Source: Auriscalpium vulgare
Taxonomy: Eukaryota > Basidiomycota > Agaricomycetes > Russulales > Auriscalpiaceae
DNA: 64,000 bases
Direction of reading: 5' to 3'
NCBI GenBank assembly: GCA_019915015.1
Contig: JAHBBC010000005.1
Location: forward strand, 1,054,001 to 1,118,000
The notes under the pieces are model-generated. The model saw only the letters and a program-made list of their open reading frames with translations. It made no database searches and was not told where the DNA came from. Shown here piece after piece: positions 33,099 to 44,401 of this stretch (position 1 is its first letter; every line of letters begins with the position of its first letter). Made by a program: the position numbers and the translations under genes.

Positions 33099-35011
33099 TC
33101 ACCGTTTCATGCCCGCAACGATAGTCGGTCCGGACACCTTGCTCCACGGCGACGGCGCCATAGGTCCGTACCCCAGATGCACGACCGCCGCGGCCGGGGG
33201 TGGCAGGGGCTTCGCGGCCGGCGGGGGCGCGTAGGGGTTCGGGTTCGAGTACGGCGGGGGCGGGGGCGCGGCGGCGAGGCCCGTGGGGGCTGCTGGCGGC
33301 GCCTGCGCGGGCTGGCCATGGCGCGCCTTCCACGAGTTCTTGATCGCGGTGGATCGAGCGAGAAGCTGCGCGGATAAGAAAGGCGCCGGAAATTGGCATT
33401 AGGCATTAGCGTTGGAGATCGGGGGTGGTGCGCACCGCGTCTTTCTCGACACCGTCGGCGATGGACTGGATGATGTTGTCGACGACGCTGCGGTGGTTCC
33501 CGTGCGGCTTGTCGTCGCGGAAGCGCATCATGCGCCAGTGCTCGCCGACGGGGTCCCAGTGCACCTCCACGATCCGGTCGTCGATTTGCTCGCCGGACGC
33601 CTTCAGGCTGGCGACGCGATACGAGTCAGCTCCAGAACGTAGATTGCATAGTGCGATCGAGAGATGGATCGGTCTGACCTTTCCCATTCTGGGTCCTCGA
33701 CGTGCATTACATCAAAGGGCTCGTAGTTGGCCTTTGCGCCCTCCCCTCCGAGCCAGACGTGCAGTGCAAATACAGGCTTTGCGTGCAAATCGGGCTGATC
33801 GGGCTGTTGACGGAGAGGAGGGAACCTCAAAACCAGCTTGAAGTCGATTGAGTTCTCCGACGGGGGCTTCCACTTCAGTCTGCAAGCGAAATATGAGCCT
33901 GCGATTCTGGAATTCCACGGTAGGTCAGAGGAGACTTGCATGTTTTTGTCCGTACCCGGGACGTAGGGCGTCGCCACAGGAGTGTAGATGAGCCCGTCAT
34001 TCCCGTGCTGGAGCGCCGGGATGTCGATGGCGAAGACTTTATCGAGATGGTAAGACAGGTTGACTTCCTTTACTTGGATGCTGTACATGGAGAAACTCAG
34101 CTTGTGGCGCACAACAACGGCCGGAGAAGAGGGCAACCTACTCAAACGGTTGGGCGGAAGCCATGTGCGGGTGATCGCGCAACATACGAGCAAACGGCTT
34201 GTGGAACCACTCCTTTAATCTCTGCAATATCCGGACAGCACACCGGTCAATACGCGGTAAGTGAAACATGGCAGAGCCGCGCGCACATAGTATCGCTTGT
34301 CGAGGGTCCTCGCCATGACGTTCTGATTGTCCGCTACCAGGCAATCGAAACACAGCATGCGTACGGTCTCCTGACGTCGGAGGACCTGGATGAATGGCGG
34401 CGAGCGAAACACGCGTGTCGTATGCGCACCTGTCTTGTTTGGGGGTCGACGTCGATGACGAGCTCCGCGTCGATGATAGTACTCCGCAGAGGCATTGAAG
34501 GATTTTCATAGTGGGGAAAGTACATTCCCGGAAGAATCCTGTACGAGTTGTGTCGGTCGACCTGCGGTGCACGAGCAACAGTGAGCTTTCCACCCAAGCG
34601 GCGAGGCGAAAACGCAGACACACGATGCAAACAAGCTGCTCGTTTGTGTCGAGATTTGTCAAGACTACAAACAGAATTCTGACGCCATCGGATTTCTCGC
34701 AGACCCAGTAACTATGTGTGGAAGACGGTTGAGCAGGACGCGACGCGACGGCGAATGGGGGCCACATCATCGACTCACTCTGACTTTTCCAGTCTCTCCA
34801 GGTCCTTGACGCCAAGCTGACAGGTTGGCTGCCAGGGAATCTTATCAGGAAAAAGGTCTTGTGAGGATGTGGCAACGCAGGAGACAAAGGCCGCAACGGC
34901 GCACCGGTCATGCGAGAGCATGCAGAGGGCGGCGACCTGGCTGCGGAGCCATCCTTCTTGCTCTGAACCGCGGGGGACGACGTCTCCAGGTAGGTCGGGA
35001 ATTTTCGGCAT
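33099..35011 (-). CDS. CEG1: mRNA guanylyltransferase (capping enzyme), 1-nt frameshift in exon 2
   Basis: Exons 35011-34905, 34840-34779, 34711-34624, 34561-34430, 34370-34287, 34221-34148, 34080-33940, 33879-33679, 33607-33436, 33365-33099 (about 442 aa). Motif I is EKSDGVRIL, whose lysine takes GMP from GTP. Further family blocks are YRILPGMYFPH, STIIDAELVID, RMLCFDCLVAD, EVNLSYHLDKVF, ALQHGNDGLIYTPV, LKWKPPSENSIDF and EVHWDPVGEHWRMMRFRDDK. A Pro-rich tail closes the protein. Exon 2 must read FPGSQPVS in one frame and KDLERLEKSDYW in another: one base is missing near 34812-34818. An essential gene is unlikely to be dead, so an assembly error or a defective allele is likely. The intron 33880-33939 is GC-AG. 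Confidence 0.88.
33880..33939 (-). other. GC-AG intron of CEG1, 60 nt and open
   Basis: The donor AT|GCAAGT and acceptor CTTGCAG give the family's NI-LKWKPPSEN join in phase 2. The intron length is a multiple of three and contains no stop, so retention would insert 20 residues. Confidence 0.7.
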
Positions 35012-35399
35012 TGGGGGAAAAGGCGTTGTCGAAATGGTGTCGAAGTTGGGCCGAGCTCGCTGAAGGCCGTCGAAGTGCTGACTTCCAAAGCGGGATATCG
35101 CCCAGGCCCGAGTCCCCGCGCCGAGAGTCTCAGCACGAGTCATATTCACCATCTCAACGCCATCTCAAGACGTGTTCACCAACTATCCGATGGCGCAAAC
35201 GTGGCCCATGCGTGGCCTAACATCTCCTAACACGGCCGGCACATCGTGCCACAGTCACAGAAGCCGACAGAAACCGATTTATTACAACGGCGAGAGACAT
35301 CACAATAATTACGTCGGACGACACCACGAGAGTACGACATGCATTGATTAACCCTCGCCACGATATAGCAAACAAATGGAACAAGATCGAAAAGCTGCT

Positions 35400-36143
35400 C
35401 TAGCGGTCCTCCGCCCATTCCTATCACACGAGTCAGAGCGTCGCCAGCACGAGGAAACAATGAACTCACGTTCTCCTTCTTGATCTGAGCCTGGAAAGAT
35501 TTAGTGATAAGAATACAGGTGCCAAACGAAAGATTGCCGCCTACCTCCTCCTCAGGGGTAAAGTCGTTGACGATGTTGAAGAGCTTCCTGATCTCCTCAG
35601 GGGTCTTGCCCTTGATCATGTTCGCCACTGTTTTGCAGCCGACGTCGCTATTCATGGTCAAATGAGCATCATAATGATCAAAACTGATAAATTGCCCACA
35701 GCAATGGCTTGATGTCGAGGTAGTTCGCGGCGAGGATTATCTCAAAGAGCATTTCTTGATCCACGGCGATAAACTTCTGATCCCACTCGCTAATGTCTGT
35801 CGTCCGCTTGCGTGTCTCGTCTTGCGAGTCGGAGTCGCTCGTGGGGAGTCGCTCGCCGCGATGGTGCTCGCAGTACTCGAGTACCTGTCGAACGCATTAG
35901 GCGCCACAACCCGCCAACAAGGGCGGCTCACGCACCTTCTTCAAGACACTGGAGGACACGTTGGGCAGGGGGATAGGCTGGTCGGACTCGCCGACATCTG
36001 CGACGAGTCAATCAATGAGAGGGGTAAGATGCGCAGGCGCAAAGCCACATACCCTCGAGCATGTTCTTGATGAGGACGCTGCGCTCTGCGACCTCCTTCT
36101 CTACGACGAACTGTTCATTATCTGAGGTGACGAGGAGAGGCAT
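35400..36143 (-). CDS. SKP1: SCF ubiquitin-ligase adaptor SKP1, 160 aa
   Basis: Exons 36143-36053, 35997-35936, 35884-35700, 35647-35545, 35490-35470, 35420-35400. The BTB-like fold is seen from [19 protein letters not shown] through VLEYCEHH to [35 protein letters not shown]. The F-box-binding C-terminus follows: [33 protein letters not shown]. By family, it bridges cullin-1 and F-box proteins. A Ser/Asp-rich loop ([14 protein letters not shown]) interrupts the fold, as in other fungal Skp1. The last two exons are 21 nt each. The length is typical. A 191-base divergent promoter is shared with the bL27m gene. Confidence 0.97.
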
Positions 36144-36334
36144 TGTGGAAAACGGTTTGTGTTGTGGGGAAGGTGAGGGGGCTTGAGGGGGATGGTTGGG
36201 AGGAAGAGTCGCCGCGTCAGGTGTTTTAATAAGGACGCGCTGCAGCAGGTTGGCCCCCCGCCAGCGCGTAGCCACAGTCGCGCCACACCGTTCGCTTACC
36301 TTCCCAAAGCTTCCTCCCTCCGACTCGGAACAAC
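36144..36334. promoter_or_regulatory. Bidirectional promoter SKP1 / bL27m
   Basis: Only 191 bases separate the two start codons, so the 5' UTRs and core promoters of both genes must lie here. A CCCTCAAGCCCCC-like tract at 36176-36192 is the most notable sequence. Confidence 0.6.
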
Positions 36335-36952
36335 ATGTCGTTCTTGTCTTTTGCACGGTGTGCAGACGCGCTTAGGACGCCGTTTTCCGCCCTAGGTAAC
36401 CACGGAGCTGCCACCGTTTGTTTGACACGCTAACCTGTGCACGTATATAGGCGCCGTGCGCACGGCGACAAAACGCGCTGGAGGCTCGGTGCGCAACCAC
36501 GGTGGATCTCCTGGCAAGCGTCTCGGTGTTAAGAAGTTCTCGGGTGCGTTCGTATTGTGGTAGTTCAGGCTTGCTCAAACCCGCAATTGTCTTGCAGACC
36601 AGCATGTGATCCCAGGGAACATCATTGTCCGGCAACGTGGTACACAGTTTCACCCCGGACAACATGTATGTCTAACTAGTTTCCTTGCGTGCAGAACTGA
36701 CGTTCCTTGCTGTAGGTGAAAATGGGACGTGACCACACGCTGTATGCCATGGCACCAGGCTTCGTGCGCTTTTACAAAGAAAAGTGGATGCGTGGCGAAC
36801 GCAAATTCGTAGGAGTCGTGCTCACTCATGGCGAGAAGCTTCCACGAGACGAGACAACGCGTGGCCGCAGTCGGTGGTTCGGCTTGGTTGATCTCAACGA
36901 GCCCACTCTCCCAAGTCCACCACCGCCAACGACATCCGCACCTACGTCGTGA
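36335..36952 (+). CDS. MRPL27: Mitochondrial ribosomal protein bL27m, 152 aa
   Basis: Exons 36335-36395, 36451-36543, 36598-36665, 36716-36952. A short Arg/Phe/Ala mitochondrial presequence precedes [66 protein letters not shown] follows; this is the bL27 fold, whose N-terminal tail reaches the peptidyl-transferase centre in bacteria. A short Pro/Thr C-terminal extension is present. It should act in the large mitoribosomal subunit. Confidence 0.96.
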
Positions 36953-37306
36953 CACGTCCTCCGCCGTACACTAGATACCTTCAAGCACGTTATCATAATC
37001 TACAGCACTTGTGCCAGGTCTTACGTGGCGAGCAGGAACGTTCGTGGGCACTCTCCACATAATATCGTTGTGTGAATCCGGTCAGATCCAGGCGGTGAAA
37101 ATGCCTGTTCGCAGACCCGCCGGCCCATACACACCTTACATCCTGATTGCGATGTCAAGGGCTTTCCAACAAAGGCTTTCCAATCCCTCTCAAGCATGTC
37201 TAAGACACCGGACATATATACGTAGTTACAACCGCGGGAGCGGCCGCGTAGTCGACCCGAGCCCGCCGAGCCAAGGAATTTCCCTCTCACTCTCACACTG
37301 TCCACG

Positions 37307-38373
37307 ATGTCCCCGTTCCACCTTACCATCTCAAAGATCTTGAAGCCCTCTGGTGAGTTTTCTGTGTATATTGCACCGCACGTACGCTCAACGAAGTCAG
37401 AGCTCCCATCCGACGAGGAACTCATAGTGGCTTCAAAGGAAATTCTGAAGTCCACCGAGACGTGGAAGCATGGAAAGTCGCACCAGAAGAATAAGGTGCA
37501 CACATTCTCGCGGCCAAAGGGTCACGGTGACGGTGCTTCATGGCACTGCAGAGTCAGCGAGCATGGCCCGCAGGATGCAACGTTCGACGAGTTCTGGACC
37601 ATGCTCGGCAGCAACCATTCGGAGAACGAGAAGGAGTGCGTGCACCCATTCTTGTTCATTGGCTACGTTGACGTCGTTTGTCGCAGGTACATCGGAGACG
37701 TGAAGAAGGTCACCCTGGTCAAGAAGCTCTCTCCCACCCAGGAGATCTGGTCCATGTACTACGAATTCGGCTCCTTCGGCGTGTCGCCGCGAGTTTTCAC
37801 CGTCCTGCAGACGACCTACTACGACCCGAACTCGCCTAGGACAGGGTATGTTACTTCGTCATCAACTGCGTGCCCGAGCTCATCAATGCATGTAGGATCT
37901 TTACGTGCATTCCGGTGGATTTGTCCGAGGATCCCGAGCTGATGAAGCTCGAGGAGAGCGCGGTCAAGGGACACTATTGCAGCGTCGAGTCCGTCAAGGA
38001 GCTGCCGAACGGGAATGTCGAGTGGCGCATGGCGACGACGAGCAGCCCCGGCGGGCACATCCCGGCTTTCCTCGTGGACAGCACCATGGGAAGCACGATC
38101 TCCAACGTGTGTCTTCCCATCTCTCGTTATACCAGTTGGCTGAATCAAACGTCGTGACAGGACGTCCCACACTTCCTGAACTGGTTCCACACTATCCGGC
38201 ATAAAACCAACGGATTTGCAGTGCATCGGATTACCACAAAGGAGGAGGACGAGACGCTGCCCCCCGTTTCGGTGTCGCTGTCAGATCCCATGGGCGACGT
38301 TTTGAACACTGCTACCGCCGGTTTGGCCGTAGCACCCCCTGCATCCACTGGAGCAACTGCCCCCGTACTCTGA
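37307..38373 (+). CDS. DUF3074 START-like domain protein, 287 aa
   Basis: Exons 37307-37352, 37401-37635, 37687-37845, 37896-38106, 38161-38373. After SELPSDEEL and WKHGKSHQKNKV come FSRPKGHGDGASWHCRVSEH, DEFWTMLGSNHSENEKEYIGDVKKV, SPTQEIWSMYYEF, SPRVFTVLQTTYY, and WRMATTSSPGGHIPAFLV with DVPHFLNWF. This order matches the fungal DUF3074 family, predicted to have a START/Bet v1-like lipid-binding cavity. No membrane segment or signal is seen, so it is probably cytosolic. The ligand is unknown. The small first intron (48 nt) is needed to join LKPS to ELPSDEEL. Confidence 0.85.
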
Positions 38374-38546
38374 CGAATCTGGACTGCTGTTCATTTCCAC
38401 GCTTTGTCTAAATAAATGCAACAACCGGTACGCATACACGACGTGCTACTTAGCTACAACATATTGAACGTATTCGTACAGAGGCACTGGTGCTTCCTCT
38501 TGGATCCGGACATCTTTTGTACAGAATAACCCACAACCCACGTCGT

Positions 38547-40761
38547 CTACGCCAGTTCCAGATAACGTTCCACTACAGTAATAGACACCAATCAGTGTCC
38601 TTTCGTTTCGCAGGCGACAGAGCCGGTCTCACCTTCCCACGTGGTGACAGCCTGGTTCCACAACTTGATCTCATGCTCTCGCGTGCCTCCGAAATGGTCT
38701 ACGAAATCATTGCCTAGCGCCTCACGCGCTTTGCTATTAGGAGCCATCATTTTCACCGTTGCCGCCTCTAGGGACTGTGGCAACATCGTGATCTACGTAT
38801 CGCGAGCTTTGAGCGCAGCAACCAACAATTACGGTTGGTGAACCGACCTTTCCTGCCTTCTTGTCCTCAATGGTGAAGTGGGACAGCGGAGCCACTGGCA
38901 GCGGAAGCTTCTTCTCGATTCCAAGGAGACCGAGAGCAAAGATTGCGCTCAGCGCAAAGAACGCGTTCATGTCCGCCCCGGGGACCCGTATTTCGAAGCG
39001 GGTAGCATGCAGGGGGACCGACGGTGGCGAGATGACGCGCACAGATGCAGCCCTGGAATCGTAGCCGTACGTCACAGCATTCGGTGCCCAGAATGCCTCA
39101 CCTCCGACGAGACGTTTGTATCCATTGATGGTGGGCACAAGCTAGGCGTATGTCAGCAATCAGAGTATACGGTGAATCCAGATATGCTAACCAGGGGTAG
39201 GACTAGAATTTATGAAATGTTAATATGAGAGTTGGGCGAGAAATTACACGACAGACCATCAGTGAGTCCGTCAAGAACACCGGCCAAGAAATACTCAGCG
39301 GTTTGGCTGATATACTTCAATTCGTCGTAGGCGGCCCCCTCGCGGCCGGTCTTGAGCTCCTCGGGCGTGACTGCGAAGATGTTCTTGCCATCCTTGTCGC
39401 GGAGGGATACATGGATGTGCCTGTAAAACGGCGTTATGCAACAGGCAACAGGCAGAATTACAGAGCGACGAACCCACTGCATCCAGGAAGCTGGAGGGTA
39501 CACTGTCAGAGAACGACCGGGAATAGCATCTGCAGCACATACATTTCCCCATGGCTTCGCCATGAAACTCGGGACAATGCCATATTTCATGCCAATGCTC
39601 TTCGTCAGATACTTGAAGAGCAAAGCGTTGTCGGCCATACGGCGAGCGCTGGTGTACGCAAGGGCGGTCTCAAAGACCCCAGGGCCAGTCTCCGTGTCTA
39701 TGATACCCGGTCAGTCAAGGCAATTATAGAGCGAGAAGGTACACTCGCGATGTCCTTCAATGTCGCAACCGAAACGAGTAGCCTCATCGAAGATGTCGTG
39801 GAAGTAGTCGTTGTTGAGTTGTGTCCGGAGGAGCGAGTAGCCGTGCACTGTCGTAGCAGTCGACACCACGAATGCTGCAGGGGAGTTCTTGACTTACTGC
39901 CAGGGGTCAAAGGCTGAAGGCTCGAGAAGTTCTTGTCTGCCAGACTCTGAGGTGTTTCTAATTAGCCATAAGATGCCGTTCCTCTAATCGAAGCAGAACT
40001 GGGGTACCGACCCTTAAATTGGAAGTACTACAAAAGACAATGTTAACATGCGCGAATCATGCATATACAATGAAGGGCCGTACCTCGTACTCGACTCCAG
40101 CATAGCAAGACCAACCATCTTGCTCGGCCTTCTCCACGGTCTTCTTCAAGACGCCGCGGGGATCAACGCTGATGGGCTCCTTCGTGTCAGGGTCCAAGAA
40201 CGAGACCAGGAAAAAAGGGACGTCATTCTCCCAAGGAATGCGCCGATACGTGGAGAGATCAATGGAGGCCAGGAGGTCGCGATATCCGTTGGCTTGGTTG
40301 GATATCAGTAGCTCACGCGAGTAGACCGCGTCATGGAGATCCCATCCGCTGTGGACGCGCAGAATAAGCCAACGAGGTTGTTGACGGGAACTGAGACGAA
40401 CAAAATCACGCTGCAGAATCCAAAGCCATCCGATGCTGCTGCACTGAGGAACTTCTCCTTGGACTGGAGGGAGATGTTACTTAGACATGCGGGTGTGGAG
40501 TCTGATAAATGGTCATACCATGAACTTTCCCCGAAGCACGCCATCAACTGAACACATGTGAGCTTGTGATACTGGATCATACTGTATAAGGCTGCGCACC
40601 GTCGAATCCTGAGCGCCCGAGGCGATTCGAATTAGGAGCATGTAAGCGCAAGAAGCCCCAAAGGACGAACCTGCTACTTTGACCTTGATATCACTGTGAA
40701 GCAGCTTCTTCAGCTCTTCCAACGTCTTCGGGGCATCCTTGGTAGCTGTGTTTGCGGACAT
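38547..40761 (-). CDS. Glutamine-synthetase-family enzyme (type I-like), 481 aa
   Basis: Fifteen exons: 40761-40671, 40608-40600, 40547-40519, 40463-40402, 40348-40084, 40027-40012, 39957-39898, 39847-39743, 39697-39543, 39490-39474, 39420-39257, 39202-39192, 39141-38848, 38774-38633, 38572-38547. The N-terminal part (VAGFDVDGVLRGKFM) is the beta-grasp. The catalytic barrel shows AGVEYEYFQFK, GCDIEGHREYTETGPGVFE (metal-binding Glu), FMAKPWGNLPGCSGHIHVSL, PTINGYKRL, RFEIRVPGADMN and FVDHFGGTREHE. It is not the approximately 355-residue fungal GSII. It resembles the lengsin/FluG-type branch, whose substrates may be amines other than ammonia. Four exons are of 9-17 nt. Confidence 0.88.
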
Positions 40762-41305
40762 GGCCGTTGCAGGGAGAGAATGTTGGCCGCCAGGCGAACC
40801 TGAGGAGGTACGATTAGATGCTCGTCAGATCTTCAGAGATAAGATAACAGACAAGTTGTCGAAGTGAAGGCAGTCACTAGTAGAACTTGAAGGCGCTCAA
40901 AAAGTTGCCGCTGCGCCTTCGAAGCGAGCAACGAGCAACATTTCTGGCTCTTGGGGCTCCAGTTCGGAAGGGAAGCGAAGTAAGGGCAGTATAGTAAGTG
41001 CTCACGGCGGGCGTGCGCGCAATGAGACATGGCCTTTCCCTACGCAACCACGCAGGGAAAAAAAGTATATTTATATTGGTGTTCGTGGATGTCGGGGCAG
41101 ATGGAGAACCACTAGGCTTTGTTGTCTGCTGGTGGCCCGCCGGGGATGTTCGAGACGTGTCGAGGACGTGTCACGCTGCGCATGAAAGTGATGTGACGTG
41201 GAAGGTCACGGTCTCGTCATAAATGGGATGCCTGCGCAAGCCTTCCTTCCACCTACCACACGAGCCTCGTGCTCTTAGTACATTCTTCTACACAAGCCTT
41301 TCACT
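40762..41305. other. Divergent promoter region (GS-like / SAR1)
   Basis: 544 bases; AT-rich at 41058-41080 (AAAAAAGTATATTTATATT), a possible TATA region for SAR1. No gene seen. Confidence 0.5.
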
Positions 41306-42256
41306 ATGTTCATCATCAACTGGTTCTGGGATGTTCTCGCGCAGCTCGGTGGGTTGCCAACCAACTCCCACGTGTGACCCACCCATTGACACGTTCACAG
41401 GTCTGTTGCACAAGAACGCCAAAATCCTCTTCCTTGGCCTGGATAATGCCGGAAAGACGGTGCGTTTGTTGCTCTCGGGATGTTTAGAAACAGATGTACT
41501 CAGCGCATCGCATAGACTCTCCTGCACATGCTCAAGAATGATAGATTAGCCACTCTTCAGCCTACGCTCCATCCCAGTGTGTTGCCTTCCACCCTGTCCT
41601 GCGACCAGTCACTCACCATAAGGCAGCTTCGGAGGAATTGGCCATCGGCAACGTTAAGTTCACCACCTACGACTTGGGTGGCCATCAGCAAGGTGCGTGT
41701 GAACTCCCAACCTCCGCGTCCTCCCTCTGTCTGACGTCCTCGCTCGTGCATAGCCCGCCGCCTCTGGCGCGACTACTTCCCTGAGGTAGATGGTATTGTC
41801 TTCTTGGTTGACAGCGCCGATTTCGAGCGCTTCACCGAGTCCAAAGCAGAGCTCGACGCTCTCCTTGCCATTGAGGAGCTCGCCAAGGTGCCTTTCCTCA
41901 TTCTCGGGAACAAGATCGACGCGCCTGGAGCTGTAAGTGAGGAGGAGTTGAGGCATCACTTGGGGCTGTACCAGACCACGGGCAAGGTGTGTCGTCCTCG
42001 CGTGTCAGACTTTGAGCAGCGCTGACGTGGATGGCTGTGGTAGGGCAAAGTGCCCTTGAGTGACATCCGGCCGATCGAGATCTTTATGTGCTCGGTTGTC
42101 CAGCGGCAGGGGTACGGAGAAGGTGTGTTTCCATACATTTGCAAAGAAATGGCCACGTTATTGACGTGTATGCGCAGGCTTCCGCTGGGTCTCGCAATAT
42201 GTATGTCGGTTCATCTACTCTGCTTGCTTGTCCCTGACTTGCTGTTTTAGATCTGA
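41306..42256 (+). CDS. SAR1: COPII small GTPase SAR1, 189 aa
   Basis: Exons 41306-41348, 41401-41459, 41516-41576, 41627-41692, 41754-41986, 42044-42122, 42178-42200, 42251-42256. An amphipathic N-terminus ([14 protein letters not shown]) is followed by P-loop GLDNAGKT, switch [34 protein letters not shown] and the C-terminal GFRWVSQYI. By family, it recruits Sec23/24 and starts COPII coat assembly at ER exit sites. The length is typical. The last coding exon holds one sense codon and the stop. Confidence 0.97.
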
Positions 42257-42613
42257 GTACCGTGGCTGTCTTCGTTCATCCCGTTATCGTCGTCACACTG
42301 TGCAGAGAATGTCTGTGCTTCAATATTACTGGTGTTCATTAGTTCTTTCCCTTACATGACTGTCACTTCCCTGTACATGTGCTGAGATGTTTTTGAGATG
42401 ACGTGTGCGGGGTATATGCGGTTCCGCAAGAGGTGAAAATGAGCTGCACACTGTACTCTCCGTTGCCGACCTTGCGCGGAAGACAGTCGTTCCGCCACTG
42501 CACACTGCAGCACAGACCGTGTTGTCGCGGCCTCGGGCTGGCACAAGCGCTCGCGTTCCGTGTACCTCTCACCCTCTCCCCATAACGCGTCAGTCGTCCA
42601 ATATTGCCATGAC
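42257..42613. other. Tandem intergenic region, no gene
   Basis: 357 bases between SAR1 and GPI14, both on the plus strand. No coding signal. Confidence 0.5.
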
Positions 42614-44278
42614 ATGAACGACCACCGATTTCTACGCGCTTTCCCATCCTTTCCGTCGATCCTATCCGTGTCTGTCGTCCTCCGTGTCGCTTTGATTCTG
42701 TACAGCGAGTGGCATGACGCCCACTCTGTCGTGAAATACACGGACGTCGACTATCGCGTCTTCAGCGATGCCACGTGGTTCACCCTCCATCCTGGACCGG
42801 GCAATCGCGCCAAGGGTCCGCTAGCAAAGTGGATCAATGTCGGCGAGTGAGCATTGTTTCTACCTTCCTACACATAGGCGCTGACCGGCACGCCGCCCTA
42901 CGCACCTTCCTTGCACTCAATCGATGGCGACGCACGCAGCCCGTACACGCGAGAAACATACCGCTACACACCGTTGTTGGCGCTCCTTCTCGCGCCAAAC
43001 GAATGGGTGCATCCGTCATTCGGAAAATATCTCTTCGCGGGATGTGATATCCTGGCGGGCATCCTCATGCACCGTCTGCTGGTGTCTGTCATCCTCCCAC
43101 GTGTCCCCCCACCGTCCCGCGCGAAGCCGGCCGGCCCTTCTGCTGTTGTATCTCGACAAACGTCCGTACCTACCGCACAGAAGTCGGGCTCCTCCCCGAG
43201 CCAAGGCGCCACAATCGCAACATCCCGCTCCCGGCAAGCGACGGTCCTGGCTTCAGTCCACCTCCTGAGCCCCTTCGTATTCAGTATATCTACGCGCGGC
43301 TCCTCGGAGTCCGTGCTGACGCTCTTCGTGCTTCTCACTCTCTCCTGCGCGTTGAGGCAGCGCTGGACCGCCGCCGCGGTGCTTCTGGGCATCAGCACGC
43401 ACTGGAAAATATACCCCGTTATCTATGGCGTATCGTGCGTCGCAGTTCTTGGGACGAAGCCGCCGCAGCTGCGACGCCCGGGCCCCCCGCCGCACAGCGC
43501 TGTCGCGTCCGCAAGGCAGTATATCGAAACATACGTGAACAAGCAGACGATCAAGTTCGCGTGCATTAGTGCTGCCACGTTCCTTGCGCTCGGGGCCGCC
43601 ATGTACTCCGTGTGAGTAGTTTCCTTTGTACCGGTGCCTCCATTCCTATTCATGCACTAATTTCCGCTTCGTGCCTCAGTTGGGGATTCCCGTTCCTCCA
43701 CGAGACTTATCTCTATCATCTGCATCGGCTCGACCACCGACATAACTTCTCACCGTACTTCTATCTGATCTATTTGACTTATCCCGGCTTATCGCTGCCT
43801 GGGACGCCGCTGCCCCGATGGCGCGCATTGGTGCGCTCGCCTTTGACAAGCTTTCTGCCGCAAATGGCCCTGGCCCTGGGCACAGGCGTGGCGTTCGCCG
43901 GCACACGAGACGATCTCGTGTTTGCATGGTTCGTGCAGACCGCTACGTTTGTGATTTTTAACAAGGTTTGCACCTCACAGGTGAGCGTGACTCCGTATAC
44001 ACCACCATACAAACGCTGACTTCGTCATGCAGTACTTCCTGTGGTATCTGCTGTTTATACCTTTGCTCGTCCCACGCCTGGACATCTCGTGGCGCCGTGC
44101 ATTGGCATTTTTCGGATGCTGGATGGGCGCACAGGCGCTGTGGCTCAGTCAGGCATACCGATTGGAGTTCCTCGGGGAGCCTGTGTTCTTTCGCTTGTGG
44201 GTATGCGGGTTGGTATATGTAGCAGGGCACAGTTCGGTGTTGGGGGGCATCATCAAGGCCTACCGTCGTAGGTCCTGA
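42614..44278 (+). CDS. GPI14: GPI mannosyltransferase 1 (PIG-M), 483 aa
   Basis: Exons 42614-42846, 42940-43611, 43680-43980, 44033-44278. The first lumenal loop contains [12 protein letters not shown], the DxD motif of [25 protein letters not shown] and [19 protein letters not shown] helices follow. Later blocks are [28 protein letters not shown] and [18 protein letters not shown], with about ten hydrophobic segments in all. By family, it adds the first mannose to the GPI precursor in the ER lumen from dolichol-phosphate-mannose. A Ser/Pro-rich insertion of about 50 residues sits in a loop (43100-43240). The DPY motif lies directly after the first splice joint. Confidence 0.93.
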
Positions 44279-44401
44279 CGGGCAGAAAGTTTCCTTACAT
44301 TTCCCTCGCCTACCAGTCTACAGCAGCAGTTTCGCACACTTACATTCCTATTCTTACATGCTTTGCCCTCTGCCATAACCCATCTCCCCATCCGGGCTGA
44401 T

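Noticed and set aside
32496..33377. 293-codon open frame on the plus strand
   Set aside because: Its second half is the antisense of the CEG1 last exon and the first half is pyrimidine-rich UTR-like DNA.
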